Positions 17,340 to 26,617 are shown, counted from the first letter of the stretch. The stretch: DNA of 64,000 nt from Thioalkalivibrio sp. ALE31 (GCF_000377405.1 NZ_KB905021.1:210038-274037); one strand, 5' to 3'. Notes: generated by a model from the sequence alone, not told the origin. A program made the numbers and translations.

Positions 17340-18158
17340 TCAGCGGCCGAGTTCGCGGGAGCGGTCGGCGGCCGCGGTCATTGCGCGGCGCATCAGGTCG
17401 CGCAGGTCGCCGTCCTCCAGTACCTGCAGGGCGCGTTCGGTGGTGCCCCCGGGGGAGGTCACGCGGTGGCGCAGTTCGGCGGGGCTCTCGTCGCTCTCGG
17501 TGGCCAGGCGGGTGGCGCCGGCGAGGGTGCCCAGGGTCAGCTCCAGTGCGGTATCGGCCGGCAGGCCCAGCGACTGCGCCGCCTCCTGCATGGCCTCGAT
17601 CATCAGGAACACGTAGGCAGGCCCGCTGCCGGAGGTGGCGGTCACCGCGTGCATCTGCTCCTCGTCCTCGACCCAGATCGCGCGTCCGACCGCTTCCAGT
17701 AGCCGGGTCGCGGTGGTGTGGTCCGCGGGGCCGGCGGTGGGGGCGGCGTACAGCCCGGTGACCCCGGCGCCCACCAAGGCCGGGGTGTTCGGCATCGCCC
17801 GGACCAGGCGCGTGGCGTCGCCCAGCCAGCCGGCCAGCTGGGCCGTGGTGATGCCGGCGGCCACGGAGATCACCAGGGGCTCGCCGCGGGACACCGCCTC
17901 GCGCAGGGTCGGGGCCAGATCCGGCAGGGTCTGCGGCTTGACGGCGAGGACCAGGGTGGCGGCTTCGGCGGCCAGTTCCGTGGCCTCGGCGCTGGCCAGA
18001 CCCGGGTAGCGGGCCTGCAGGTCGCGCACGCGCTCGGCGCTCTTGTCTGCGATCGCGATGCGTTCGGCGGCGTGACCGGACTGGACCAGCCCCTGGATCA
18101 GGGCCTCGCCCATGTTGCCGGCCCCGATGAAGCCGACCTCGAAGCGGTGTTCCGTCAT
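17340..18158 (-). CDS. proC: Pyrroline-5-carboxylate reductase
   Basis: A 272-residue NAD(P)H-dependent enzyme for the last step of proline synthesis. The N-terminal Rossmann motif is GFIGAGNMGEALIQGL. VKPQTLPD and AMPNTPALVGAG are family blocks. The C-terminal signatures are SGSGPAYVFLMIEAM and HRVTSPGGTTERAL. It follows yggS on the same strand with a 9-base gap, an arrangement conserved in many proteobacteria. A MITE-like element sits immediately behind its stop codon. Confidence 0.96.
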   Translation of the reverse strand: MTEHRFEVGFIGAGNMGEALIQGLVQSGHAAERIAIADKSAERVRDLQARYPGLASAEATELAAEAATLVLAVKPQTLPDLAPTLREAVSRGEPLVISVAAGITTAQLAGWLGDATRLVRAMPNTPALVGAGVTGLYAAPTAGPADHTTATRLLEAVGRAIWVEDEEQMHAVTATSGSGPAYVFLMIEAMQEAAQSLGLPADTALELTLGTLAGATRLATESDESPAELRHRVTSPGGTTERALQVLEDGDLRDLMRRAMTAAADRSRELGR

Positions 18159-18167
18159 GCAGACTCC

Positions 18168-18869
18168 TTATTTGGGTGGACGCGGGCCGAACAGGGCGGT
18201 GCCGACCCGCACCAGGGTGGCGCCTTCGAGGATCGCGGCCTCGAGATCGCCGGACATGCCCATGGACAGGGTGTCGAGGGTATGCCCCTGGCTGTTCAGG
18301 GTATCGCGCAGGGCGCGCAGGCGCGCAAAGGGTTCCCGCTGGCGCCGCGGGTCGTCCTCGGCGGCGGGGATGGCCATCAGGCCGCGCAGTTCCAGGCCCG
18401 GCAGGTCACGCACGGCATCGGCCAGGGTGGCGGCCTCGGCGGGCGCCACGCCGGCCTTCTGCGGTTCCTCGCTGATGTTGACCTGCAGACAGACCTGCAG
18501 CGGCGGCAGGCCCGCGGGGCGCTGGTCCGACAGGCGCCGCGCGATGCGTTCGCGATCGACGGTATGCACCCAGGCCGCCCGCTCGGCCACCGCGCGGGTC
18601 TTGTTGCCCTGCAGTGCGCCGATGAAGTGCCATTCGAGTCCGAGCGGCGCGGGGGGTGCCTCCAGGGCGTCGTACTTGTCCACCAGTTCGGGCACGTAGT
18701 TCTCGCCGAACGCAGACTGGCCGCAGGCGTGCAGGGCGCGGATCTCGTCCGCGTCGCGCGTCTTGCTGACGGCCAGCAGCCGGACCGTATCCGGGTCGCG
18801 TCCGGCCTCGCGGCAGGCGGCCTCGATGCGGGCCCGAACGGTGCTCAGGGCATGGTCTGGTGTGGTCAT
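18168..18869 (-). CDS. yggS: YggS family pyridoxal-phosphate homeostasis protein
   Basis: A 233-residue single-domain PLP-binding barrel protein (PLPBP/ProSC family). The PLP lysine is Lys36 in LLAVSKTRDADEIRAL. GENYVPELVDKYDAL, WHFIGALQGNKTRAV, VNISEEPQKAGV and LSMGMSGDLEAAI are conserved family blocks. It has no known enzymatic activity and buffers PLP. The start at ATG 18869 gives the normal N-terminus. It is divergent from pilT and upstream of proC. Confidence 0.94.
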   Translation of the reverse strand: MTTPDHALSTVRARIEAACREAGRDPDTVRLLAVSKTRDADEIRALHACGQSAFGENYVPELVDKYDALEAPPAPLGLEWHFIGALQGNKTRAVAERAAWVHTVDRERIARRLSDQRPAGLPPLQVCLQVNISEEPQKAGVAPAEAATLADAVRDLPGLELRGLMAIPAAEDDPRRQREPFARLRALRDTLNSQGHTLDTLSMGMSGDLEAAILEGATLVRVGTALFGPRPPK

Positions 18870-19010
18870 TTCCCTATGATATAGTCCGGAAGAACACAAG
18901 GTCACCGCGGATTTTTACGCGGCCCTTCATCAAGCGACAGGGCGTGGTGGTTGCGGCTGCCACCCGGGTGCTGGCGCGCCTTGGCGTGGCGCCCGACAAC
19001 AGGGGGATGC

Positions 19011-20045
19011 ATGGATATCACGCAGTTGCTGGCCTTCGCGGTCAAGAACGGGGCCTCGGACCTGCACATCTCCGCCGGCATGCCGCCGATGGTGCGCATC
19101 GACGGCGACATGCGCCGGGTGAATGTGCCGGTCATGGATCACAAAGAGGTCCAGGGCCTGATCTACGACATCATGAACGACCGTCAGCGCAAGGACTACG
19201 AGGAGTTCCTGGAGACGGACTTCTCGTTCGAGGTCTCCGGGCTGGCGCGCTTCCGTGTCAATGCCTTCAACCAGGACCGCGGCGCGGCCGCGGTGTTCCG
19301 GACCATCCCCTCCAAGGTCCTGACCCTCGAAGAGCTGGGCGCCCCGCGCATCTTCGAGGAGATCTCGAACTACCCGCGCGGCATCGTGCTGGTCACCGGC
19401 CCCACCGGCTCGGGCAAGTCCACCACGCTGGCGGGCATGGTCAACCACCGCAACGAGAACGACTACGGGCATATCCTCACCATCGAGGACCCGATCGAGT
19501 TCGTGCACGAATCGAAGAAGTCGCTGGTCAACCAGCGCGAGGTGCACCGCGATACCCACGGTTTCAGCGAGGCCCTGCGTTCGGCGCTGCGCGAGGACCC
19601 GGACACGATTCTGGTGGGCGAGCTGCGCGACCTCGAGACGATCCGCCTGGCGCTGACCGCGGCCGAGACCGGGCACCTGGTGTTCGGCACCCTGCATACA
19701 AGCTCCGCGGCCAAGACCATCGACCGTATCGTCGACGTGTTCCCGGCGGCGGAGAAGGACATGGTCCGCGCGATGCTGTCGGAGTCGCTGCGCGCGGTCA
19801 TCGCGCAGACCCTGATGAAGAAGATCGGTGGCGGCCGGATCGCGGCGCACGAGATCATGCTCGGCACGCCGGCGATCCGGAACCTGATCCGCGAGAACAA
19901 GATCGCCCAGATGTACTCGACCATCCAGACCAGTGCCGGCACCGGCATGCAGACGCTCGACCAGTGCCTGAAGGACATGCTGGCGCAGGGCGTGATCAGT
20001 CGCGAGGATGCCCGTCGCAAGGCGGCCAACCCGGATTCCATTTGA
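19011..20045 (+). CDS. pilT: Type IV pilus retraction ATPase PilT
   Basis: A 344-residue hexameric cytoplasmic motor that depolymerises pili at the inner-membrane base. An N-terminal PAS-like domain (1-100) is followed by Walker A GPTGSGKST at 130-138, the Asp box LTIEDPIEFVH, Walker B ILVGELRDLETI, and the His box LHTSSA. AIRNLIRE near residue 285, the motif required for retraction in PilT, is present; the two downstream paralogues lack it. The start at ATG 19011 has a GGGG ribosome site; the upstream in-frame extension is not family-like. The last residues are NPDSI. Confidence 0.96.
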   Translation: MDITQLLAFAVKNGASDLHISAGMPPMVRIDGDMRRVNVPVMDHKEVQGLIYDIMNDRQRKDYEEFLETDFSFEVSGLARFRVNAFNQDRGAAAVFRTIPSKVLTLEELGAPRIFEEISNYPRGIVLVTGPTGSGKSTTLAGMVNHRNENDYGHILTIEDPIEFVHESKKSLVNQREVHRDTHGFSEALRSALREDPDTILVGELRDLETIRLALTAAETGHLVFGTLHTSSAAKTIDRIVDVFPAAEKDMVRAMLSESLRAVIAQTLMKKIGGGRIAAHEIMLGTPAIRNLIRENKIAQMYSTIQTSAGTGMQTLDQCLKDMLAQGVISREDARRKAANPDSI

Positions 20046-20098
20046 TCGATACGGCCCGCTTGGCGTGAACGCCGCACCGGGTATCAGGGGAGAACGCC

Positions 20099-21271
20099 AT
20101 GGATCGTGACAAGGCGATCAAGTACATGCATGACCTGCTGCGGGCCCTGGTGGACCGGGGCGGGTCGGACCTGTTCATTACCGTGGGGATGCCGCCGGCG
20201 GCCAAGATCGACGGCCGCGTGGTGCCGATGACCGAGCAGAAGCTGACGCCCTCGCACACCCAGGCGCTGGTGCGTTCGCTGATGAACGACAAGCAGTCGG
20301 CCGAGTTCGAGCGCCACCAGGAGTGCAACTTCGCCATCGGCCTGCAGGGTGTGTCGCGTTTCCGCGTGAATGTCTTCACCCAGCGCGGCAGCCCGGGCAT
20401 GGTGCTGCGCACGATCAACTCGGTGATCCCGAAATTCGAGGACATCCAGATGCCGCCGCAGCTGGAGAAGATCACCCAGGAGCGGCGCGGGCTGGTGATC
20501 TTCGTGGGCGGTACCGGGTCGGGCAAGTCCACCTCGCTGGCGGCGATGATCGGCTACCGCAATCGCACCACGGCCGACCACATCGTCACCATCGAGGATC
20601 CGATCGAGTTCGTGCACGAGCACGACAAGAGCATCATCACCCAGCGCGAGGTCGGGGTGGACACCGAGAACTACGAGATCGCGCTGAAGAACACCCTGCG
20701 CCAGGCGCCGGACGTGATCCTGATCGGCGAGATCCGCGACCGCGAGACCATGGACTACGGCATCGCCTTCGCCGAGACCGGTCACCTGTGCCTGTCCACG
20801 CTGCATGCCAACAGCACCAACCAGGCGCTGGACCGGATCATCAACTTCTTCCCCGAGGACCGGCGCGAGCAGCTGCTGATGGACCTGTCGCTGAACCTGA
20901 AGGCGGTGATCTCGCAGCGCCTGGTGCGCAAGGAGAGTGGCGAGGGTCGGGTGCCGGCGGTGGAGATCATGATCAACACCCCGTTGATGTCGGACCTGAT
21001 CCTGAAGGGCGAGGTACACGAGATGAAGGAGCTGATGTCGCGCTCGCGCGAGCAGGGCATGCAGACCTTCGACCAGGCCCTGTTCGATCTCTACGAAAAT
21101 CGCCAGATCAGTTACGACGAGGCTCTGCGCAACGCCGACTCGGTGAACGATCTGCGCCTGCGCATCAAGCTCGACAGCCAGCGTGCCCAGGATGACGGCG
21201 CGCCCGCGGTGAAGGATGAAGGCGAGGGTCTGGCGGTCGACGAGCGCGCCGAGGACTTCAACCTGCGCTAG
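20099..21271 (+). CDS. pilU: Type IV pilus retraction ATPase PilU
   Basis: A 390-residue PilT paralogue that assists retraction and needs PilT in the systems studied. Walker A is GGTGSGKST, the Asp box TIEDPIEFVH, Walker B ILIGEIRDRETMDYG and the His box LHANSTNQALDRI. The acidic C-terminal extension (last 40 residues) and the sequence LMSDLILKGEVHEMKE in place of the AIRNLIRE motif are typical of PilU. It lies 53 bases after pilT. Confidence 0.94.
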   Translation: MDRDKAIKYMHDLLRALVDRGGSDLFITVGMPPAAKIDGRVVPMTEQKLTPSHTQALVRSLMNDKQSAEFERHQECNFAIGLQGVSRFRVNVFTQRGSPGMVLRTINSVIPKFEDIQMPPQLEKITQERRGLVIFVGGTGSGKSTSLAAMIGYRNRTTADHIVTIEDPIEFVHEHDKSIITQREVGVDTENYEIALKNTLRQAPDVILIGEIRDRETMDYGIAFAETGHLCLSTLHANSTNQALDRIINFFPEDRREQLLMDLSLNLKAVISQRLVRKESGEGRVPAVEIMINTPLMSDLILKGEVHEMKELMSRSREQGMQTFDQALFDLYENRQISYDEALRNADSVNDLRLRIKLDSQRAQDDGAPAVKDEGEGLAVDERAEDFNLR

Positions 21272-21295
21272 CGCGTCGGGTCAGGGAAACAGACT

Positions 21296-22414
21296 ATGAG
21301 CCAGTTGCAGATCGAGCCCTACCTGAAACTGATGGCGCAGAAGGCCGCGTCGGACCTGTTCTTCCTGACCGGCGCGCCGGCCAGCATCAAGGTCGACGGC
21401 CAGCTCCAGCCCATCTCGCGCAAGGCGCTGGCCCCGGGCCAGGCCGAGAGTATCGCCCGCGAGATGATGAACGAGCACCAGGCGGAGATCTTCGAGCGCG
21501 AGACCGCGGTCAACTTTGGCCTGTCGCGCGAGGGACTGGGACGCTTTCGCGTGAACGTCTATCGCCAGCGTGGCGAGGTCGCGATGGTCATCCGTTTCAT
21601 CCGCGTGGCGATCCCGACCATCGAGCAACTGGGCCTGCCCCCCGTGCTGAAGGAGTTTGTCTCGCACAACGACGGGCTGGTGCTGATCGTGGGGGCAACG
21701 GGCACCGGGAAATCGACCACCCTGGCATCGATGATCGACTACCGCAGCACGAACAAGAGCGGGCATATCCTCACGGTCGAGGACCCGATCGAGTTCCTGT
21801 TCAGCCACAAGCGTTCGATCGTGGGCCAGCGGGAGGTGGGGATTGATACCCCCAGCTACGACCATGCCCTGCAGGAGGGCATGCGCGAGGCGCCGGACGT
21901 GATCATGGTCGGCGAGGTGCGTTCACGCGAGACCATGCGCGCGGCCCTGACCTACGCCGATACCGGCCACCTGGTGCTGACCACCCTGCACGCGACCAAC
22001 GCCACCCAGGCGCTGGACCGGGTGATCAACCTGTTCCCCGAGGACAACCGCCCGCAGATCCTGTCGGACCTGTCGCTGAACCTGCGCGCGATCGTGGCCC
22101 AGCGCCTGCTGCAGACCAAGGATGGGCGGCGTGTCGCCGCGCTGGAAATCCTGATCAATACGTCCTACATCGCGGAGCTGATCCGGGACGAGAAGATCAG
22201 CGAGATCAAGGAGGTGATGGCGAAGGGCGCGTCCGTGGGCATGCAGACCTTCGATCAGGCCATCGTGAAGTTGTTCAAGAGCGGAGATGTGATGCTGGAC
22301 GAGGCCCTGAACAAGGCCGACTCGCGCGCCGATCTCGAATGGCGCCTGAACTTCGGCGGCGGTGTATCCTCCGCCGACGAAACCGAGGAGGAGCTCAAGC
22401 TCCCTGACAAGTAG
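21296..22414 (+). CDS. Third PilT/PilU-family pilus retraction ATPase
   Basis: A 372-residue second PilU-like protein, 24 bases after pilU. It has its own Walker A (GATGTGKST), Asp box (VEDPIEFLF), Walker B (IMVGEVRSRETMRAA) and His box (LHATNATQALDRV). The segment replacing AIRNLIRE reads SYIAELIRDEKISEIKE, partly PilT-like. It shares more with PilU than with PilT (acidic tail, TDL/TQALDRVINLFPED block), so duplication of pilU is the simplest origin, but divergence is substantial. All ATPase residues look intact. It could be a tuning subunit of the retraction motor. A REP-like unit overlaps its stop codon. Confidence 0.9.
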   Translation: MSQLQIEPYLKLMAQKAASDLFFLTGAPASIKVDGQLQPISRKALAPGQAESIAREMMNEHQAEIFERETAVNFGLSREGLGRFRVNVYRQRGEVAMVIRFIRVAIPTIEQLGLPPVLKEFVSHNDGLVLIVGATGTGKSTTLASMIDYRSTNKSGHILTVEDPIEFLFSHKRSIVGQREVGIDTPSYDHALQEGMREAPDVIMVGEVRSRETMRAALTYADTGHLVLTTLHATNATQALDRVINLFPEDNRPQILSDLSLNLRAIVAQRLLQTKDGRRVAALEILINTSYIAELIRDEKISEIKEVMAKGASVGMQTFDQAIVKLFKSGDVMLDEALNKADSRADLEWRLNFGGGVSSADETEEELKLPDK

Positions 22415-22436
22415 GAGCCGGCTCGCCGGCGAAGCC
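22411..22436 (+). repeat. REP-like palindromic unit
   Basis: GTAGGAGCCGGCTCGCCGGC (22411-22430) followed by GAAGCC resembles the repetitive extragenic palindromes of Pseudomonas: a GTAG head, then a GC-rich stem-loop. It overlaps the stop codon of the upstream ATPase and lies between two convergent genes. Only one unit was seen in the window. Confidence 0.5.
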
Positions 22437-22465
22437 CCTGCCAAAGTCAGGCCAGGGTCTTTCCC

Positions 22466-23374
22466 TCAGGCCCGCTCCGGCTCCGGAAAGACATCCGCCG
22501 CCGCGAACACCGGGCCATCCACGCAGACCCGCTTCATCGCCACGCCCTCCGGGGTGCGCACCGGGACCGTGCAGCCGGCGCAGCCGCCCACCGCGCAGGC
22601 CATGAACTCCTCCAGCGAGACCTGGCAGGGCAGGTCGAACTCCGCCGCCAGTTCCGCGCAGGCCTCGAGCATGGGGTGCGGGCCGCAGGCGAAGATCTCC
22701 ACCTGGTCGCGTTCCGCCGGCGACAGCCCGGCCAGCCAGGCGCGCCCGAGATCGGTCACGAAGCCGTCAAAGGCGCCCGGCAGCCCGGCCTTCGAGGTCA
22801 GGCGACAGGCCACGCCCCAGTCCTCCAGCAGCGGCAGGGTCGCGATCGCGCCGTCCGGCAGCCCCGGCCACAGGATCTCGGAGGGGCGCGCGTGAAACGG
22901 GAACGGGACCTCGGAGCCCAGCACCGCGTGGGTCTGTCCGGCCTCGCCCTGCAGGTGCAGGCGATGGGCCAGGAAGATCATTGGCGGGATGCCGACCCCG
23001 CCGCCCAGCAGCAGCCGCTTCGGCCGCTCCGGGTGCAGGCGGAAGGGCTGGCCGATCGGGCCCAGCACGCTGAGGGTGTCGCCCTTGACCTGTTGCGACA
23101 GCGCACGGGTACCGTCTCCCACGACCTTGTAGAGAAACTCCACCCAGCCGGCCTCGCGGTCCACGCGCTGGATCGACAGCGGCCGGCGCATCAGCAGTCG
23201 CGGCGCGCACTGCAGGTGGGCGAACTGCCCCGGCTGGGCCGCGCGGGCACATTCGGGGGCGAAGACCCGCAGGATCCATTGGTCCGCCCCGGCATCGTGG
23301 TGGTCCAGGATGCGCCCCTCTTCCTGGAAGATCGTGCCCCGGTGGGGGCGGGCGGCGGTCTCGCGCGCAGTCAT
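22466..23374 (-). CDS. PyrK-like dihydroorotate dehydrogenase electron-transfer subunit
   Basis: A 302-residue ferredoxin-reductase-type flavoprotein. Near residues 63-69 RRPLSI is the FAD-binding RPxS motif, and GGGVGIPPMIFLA is the nucleotide-binding glycine motif. Near the C-terminus Cys260-x4-Cys265-x2-Cys268-x15-Cys284, ending VCVDGPVF, is exactly the [2Fe-2S] pattern of PyrK. In class 1B enzymes PyrK passes electrons from dihydroorotate-reduced PyrD to NAD. Here no pyrD is adjacent; the gene overlaps pyrC' by 4 bases at the end of the pyrR-pyrB-pyrC' run. Its partner is therefore unknown, either a distant PyrD or another redox enzyme. Confidence 0.82.
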   Translation of the reverse strand: MTARETAARPHRGTIFQEEGRILDHHDAGADQWILRVFAPECARAAQPGQFAHLQCAPRLLMRRPLSIQRVDREAGWVEFLYKVVGDGTRALSQQVKGDTLSVLGPIGQPFRLHPERPKRLLLGGGVGIPPMIFLAHRLHLQGEAGQTHAVLGSEVPFPFHARPSEILWPGLPDGAIATLPLLEDWGVACRLTSKAGLPGAFDGFVTDLGRAWLAGLSPAERDQVEIFACGPHPMLEACAELAAEFDLPCQVSLEEFMACAVGGCAGCTVPVRTPEGVAMKRVCVDGPVFAAADVFPEPERA

Positions 23375-24675
23375 GCGGTGTCCTCGGGGTTTCCCTCGGT
23401 GGGCAGGGTCCAGACCGGGCGTCCGGCGACCCAGGTCTCGCGGACCTGACCGGAGAAGGTCCAGTTGAAGAAGGGGGTGTTGTGGCCGGCGCTCAGCCAG
23501 TCCTCGCGCCGCACCTCCTGCATCGCGGTCGGGTCCCACAGCACGAAGTCGGCGCGTGCCCCTGGTGTCAGGCGGCCCTGGGCAAAGTCGAGGATCTCCG
23601 CCGGCCCGGTGGTCACCCGGGCCAGCGCCTCGTGCAGGCTCATCAGCCCGTCCTCGACCAGGCGCAGCGTCAGCGGCAGCAGGGTCTCCAGCGCCGAGAT
23701 GCCGGGCTCGGTGCCGGCGAAGGGCCCCAGTTTGCTGTCGGGCTCGTGCGGCTGGTGGTCGGAGCAGATCGCGCTGATGTCGCCGCGCGCGACCGCCGCG
23801 CGCAGCCCGTCGCGGTCGCGCTGGCCCCGCAGGGGCGGGATCACATGGCAGTTCGGGTCGTATTCCGCGACGTCCACCTCGGTCAGGAACAGCTGGTGGG
23901 CGGCCACGTCCGCGCTGACCGGCAGGCCCTCGGCGCGCGCCTTGGTGATCATCTCCGCGCCGCGCCGAGTGGACAGGCGGGCCACATGGACCCGCGCGCC
24001 GGTCTGTTCGACCAGGGCCAGGATGGCGCCCAGCGCGGCGGTTTCCGCCGCCTCGGGGATGCTGGCCAGACCGAGGCGGGTGGAGACCGCGCCCTCGTGC
24101 ATGCAGCCGGAGCCGGTCAGGGCCGGGTCCTGGGCGGACAGCACGATGGTCAGGCCGAAGGTGGTCGCGTATTCCAGTGCGCGGCGCAGGACCAGCAGGC
24201 TGGCCAGCGGTTTGCTGGCGTTGCTGACCCCGCGGGCGCCGGCCTGCATCAGGGCCGCCATCTCGGCGAGCTGCTGGCCCTCCAGTTGATGGGTCAGCGC
24301 GCCCAGCACGTACACCCGCACGCCGCAGGCCTGGCGGGCGCGGCGGTTGATCAGCTCCACCTCGGCGGGCGAGTCGATCGGGGGTTCGGTGTCCGGCGGC
24401 ACCACCAGGCTGGTAATACCGCCGCGGGCCGCCGCCAGGGTCTCGCTGGCGACGGTGGCCTTGTGTTCCTGCCCCGGCTCGCGCAGGCGCGCCGCGAGGT
24501 CGATCAGGCCGGGGATGAGCCACAGCCCGCTGGCGTCGATCCGCCGGCGCGGCTCGAAACCGTCCGGGGCCTGGCCGCGGGCGAGGATCTCGCTGCCCTG
24601 CACGCACAGCGAGCCGACGGCGTCGAAGCCGTCCACCGGGTCGAGGATACGGGCGTTCTCGATCAGCACGCTCAT
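23371..24675 (-). CDS. pyrC': Dihydroorotase-like protein PyrC' (probably inactive)
   Basis: A 434-residue amidohydrolase-fold protein. It aligns with type I dihydroorotases ([51 protein letters not shown]). The zinc-binding DxHxHxR motif is destroyed: it reads Asp59-Leu-Ala61-Ala-Arg63-Leu-Arg65, so both metal histidines are missing. This resembles the Pseudomonas PyrC' proteins, which lack dihydroorotase activity and are needed to assemble aspartate transcarbamoylase. It overlaps pyrB by 4 bases, as expected of that system. An active dihydroorotase must be encoded elsewhere. Confidence 0.9.
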   Translation of the reverse strand: MSVLIENARILDPVDGFDAVGSLCVQGSEILARGQAPDGFEPRRRIDASGLWLIPGLIDLAARLREPGQEHKATVASETLAAARGGITSLVVPPDTEPPIDSPAEVELINRRARQACGVRVYVLGALTHQLEGQQLAEMAALMQAGARGVSNASKPLASLLVLRRALEYATTFGLTIVLSAQDPALTGSGCMHEGAVSTRLGLASIPEAAETAALGAILALVEQTGARVHVARLSTRRGAEMITKARAEGLPVSADVAAHQLFLTEVDVAEYDPNCHVIPPLRGQRDRDGLRAAVARGDISAICSDHQPHEPDSKLGPFAGTEPGISALETLLPLTLRLVEDGLMSLHEALARVTTGPAEILDFAQGRLTPGARADFVLWDPTAMQEVRREDWLSAGHNTPFFNWTFSGQVRETWVAGRPVWTLPTEGNPEDTA

Positions 24676-25685
24676 GCCTGGTGGGCCCCCATCACCATGG
24701 ACATCACCGCCATGCGCACGGAGATGCCGTAGGTGACCTGTTCCAGGATCACCGAGTGCGGGCCGTCGGCCACTGCGGACTCGATCTCCACCCCGCGGTT
24801 GGCGGGCCCGGGGTGCATGACCAGGCAGGTCGGATGGGCCAGCTGCAGGCGCCGAGAGGTCAGGCCGAACAGCTGGTAGTACTCGTGTTCGGAGGGCAGG
24901 TGGGCGTGTTCCATGCGCTCGCGCTGCAGGCGCAGCATGATGATCACGTCGACATCCTGCAGCCCGGCGTCGAGGTCGTTGTAGACGTGCACGCCGAGCT
25001 GGTCGACATCCGCCGGCAGCAGCGAGCAGGGTGCGACCACGCGCACCTCGCCGGTCTGCAGGATGTTCAGCGCGTGGATCTGCGAGCGCGCCACGCGCGA
25101 GTGCAGGATGTCGCCGACGATCGCGACCTTCAGCTTGGTGAAGTCGCCCTTGTGGCGGCGGATGGTGAACATGTCCAGCAGCGCCTGGGTCGGATGCGCG
25201 TGGCGGCCGTCGCCGGCATTCAGCACGCTGATGCCCGGGGCCACGTGGCGGGCGATGAAGTGCGCGGTGCCGCTCTCCTCGTGGCGCACGACGAACATGT
25301 CGACGTTCATCGCCTCGATGTTGCGCAGGGTGTCCAGCAGGCTCTCGCCCTTCACCGCGGAGGACGTGTTGATGTTCACGTTCAGCACATCCGCGGACAG
25401 GCGCTTGGCGGCCAGCTCGAAGGTGGTGCGGGTGCGCGTACTGGCCTCGAAGAACAGGTTGACGATGGTCTTGCCGCGCAGCAGCGGGACCTTCTTCACC
25501 GCCTTCTCGTTCATGTTGGCGAACGACTCGGCGGTATCCAGGATCTCGGTGAGGAGTTCCCGGTTCAGGCCTTCGATGGTCAGCATGTGGCGCAGCTGAC
25601 CGTCGTCGGTCAGCTGCAGGCGGTTGGGCAGCGGGCCCGGTTCGGGCAGGCGCGCGCCGGGGTGGGCGATCAGGGTCTCGGTCAT
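24672..25685 (-). CDS. pyrB: Aspartate carbamoyltransferase catalytic subunit
   Basis: A 337-residue enzyme joining carbamoyl phosphate to aspartate in pyrimidine synthesis. The carbamoyl-phosphate loop is [33 protein letters not shown] and [14 protein letters not shown] are further signatures. It carries an N-terminal extension of about 30 residues before the first helix, as in Pseudomonas PyrB, where that extension binds effector nucleotides and PyrC' is needed for the dodecamer. No pyrI regulatory subunit is present, consistent with that holoenzyme type. Confidence 0.96.
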   Translation of the reverse strand: MTETLIAHPGARLPEPGPLPNRLQLTDDGQLRHMLTIEGLNRELLTEILDTAESFANMNEKAVKKVPLLRGKTIVNLFFEASTRTRTTFELAAKRLSADVLNVNINTSSAVKGESLLDTLRNIEAMNVDMFVVRHEESGTAHFIARHVAPGISVLNAGDGRHAHPTQALLDMFTIRRHKGDFTKLKVAIVGDILHSRVARSQIHALNILQTGEVRVVAPCSLLPADVDQLGVHVYNDLDAGLQDVDVIIMLRLQRERMEHAHLPSEHEYYQLFGLTSRRLQLAHPTCLVMHPGPANRGVEIESAVADGPHSVILEQVTYGISVRMAVMSMVMGAHQA

Positions 25686-25704
25686 CCGTCGTGCTTCCGC
25701 TGGC

Positions 25705-26223
25705 TCAGGCCTTCAGGTCCTCGGGGTCGATGGCGACCCGCTCCAGGCGCAGCGGCTCGGGCCCGCGCAGTTTGATCTGTTCGGTCTTGCCGAGCTCCAT
25801 GTGGGCCCCGACGATCGCGGCCTCCATGGGCAGTTCGCGTCCGTCGCGCTCGACCAGCACCGCCAGGGTTACCGAGGCGGGGCGGCCGTAGTCGAACAGC
25901 TCGTTCAGCGCCGCGCGGATGGTGCGCCCGGTGAACAGGACGTCGTCGACCAGCAGCACGTGCTCTCCGTCCAGATCCTCCGGCAACTCGGAGGGACGTA
26001 CCTGCGGGTGCATGCCGATGCGCGAGAAGTCGTCGCGGTAGAAGCTGATGTCGAGCTTGCCCAGGGGGCGCTCCACCCCCAGGCGTTCGCGCAGGTGCTC
26101 CGCGATCCAGACGCCACCGGAATGGATGCCGACGACGATCGGCTGGTCGATCCCGTGGGTCTTGAGATGGTGGCGGGCCTGTTCGGCCATGTCGTCGAGC
26201 AAGGTCGGGACGTCCGGCGTCAT
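25705..26223 (-). CDS. pyrR: PyrR bifunctional regulator / uracil phosphoribosyltransferase
   Basis: A 172-residue type I phosphoribosyltransferase-fold protein. The PRPP motif is [18 protein letters not shown], and the N-terminal block has [15 protein letters not shown]. In Gram-positive bacteria PyrR binds pyr mRNA; in Pseudomonas it sits upstream of pyrB as here and has been assigned regulatory and transferase roles. It starts in a 4-base overlap with ruvX and ends 19 bases before pyrB. No obvious anti-terminator hairpin was found in that short gap. Confidence 0.93.
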   Translation of the reverse strand: MTPDVPTLLDDMAEQARHHLKTHGIDQPIVVGIHSGGVWIAEHLRERLGVERPLGKLDISFYRDDFSRIGMHPQVRPSELPEDLDGEHVLLVDDVLFTGRTIRAALNELFDYGRPASVTLAVLVERDGRELPMEAAIVGAHMELGKTEQIKLRGPEPLRLERVAIDPEDLKA

Positions 26224-26615
26224 GATGCGTTCTCCAGAAACCAGCCTTCGAGGATGACCGCGGCGGCATGGGCGTCCAGCCCCGGGTCGTGGCGTCCCGG
26301 CCGGCGGCGCTCGCGGGCCAGGTGGGATGTCAGGTGCTCGTCGCTCCAGTATACCGGTTGCCCGTAGCGTTCTTCGAGGGTGCGGGCGAAGCCCCGGATG
26401 CGCCGCGCCAGTGGCGTGGGCTTGCCGTCCGCCTGGGTCGGCCAGCCGACCACGAAACCCTCCGGGGCCCATTCCGCCACCAGCGTGTCGATGCCGGACC
26501 ACAGGTCGGGCGCGTCGCTGGCGAACGTGCGCAGGCCGCGGGCCGAGCCGGTCAGCTCTTCGCCGACCGCGACCCCGATTCGGCGTCGCCCGTAGTCGAA
26601 CGCCAGCAGCCCCAC
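26220..26615 (-). CDS. ruvX: Holliday junction resolvase-like protein RuvX (YqgF)
   Basis: A 131-residue RNase H-fold nuclease, linked in other bacteria to processing of the pre-16S rRNA 5' end. LLAFDYGRRRIGVAVGE holds the first catalytic Asp, the middle block is GFVVGWPTQADGKPTPLARRI, and the final acidic site is LDAHAAAVILEGW. It lies 2 bases after algH/yqgE, its usual neighbour, and overlaps pyrR by 4 bases. Confidence 0.95.
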   Translation of the reverse strand: MGLLAFDYGRRRIGVAVGEELTGSARGLRTFASDAPDLWSGIDTLVAEWAPEGFVVGWPTQADGKPTPLARRIRGFARTLEERYGQPVYWSDEHLTSHLARERRRPGRHDPGLDAHAAAVILEGWFLENAS

Positions 26616-26617
26616 GA

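Noticed and set aside
18875-18880. TATGAT as a -10 element for pilT or yggS
   Set aside because: No acceptable -35 element is found at 16-18 bases in either direction, so no promoter was called.
22466-24607. A 713-codon frame that would fuse a pyrC' shadow to the PyrK-like protein
   Set aside because: The upstream two-thirds is the wrong frame of pyrC'. The true PyrK-like start is ATG 23374, in a 4-base overlap with the pyrC' stop.
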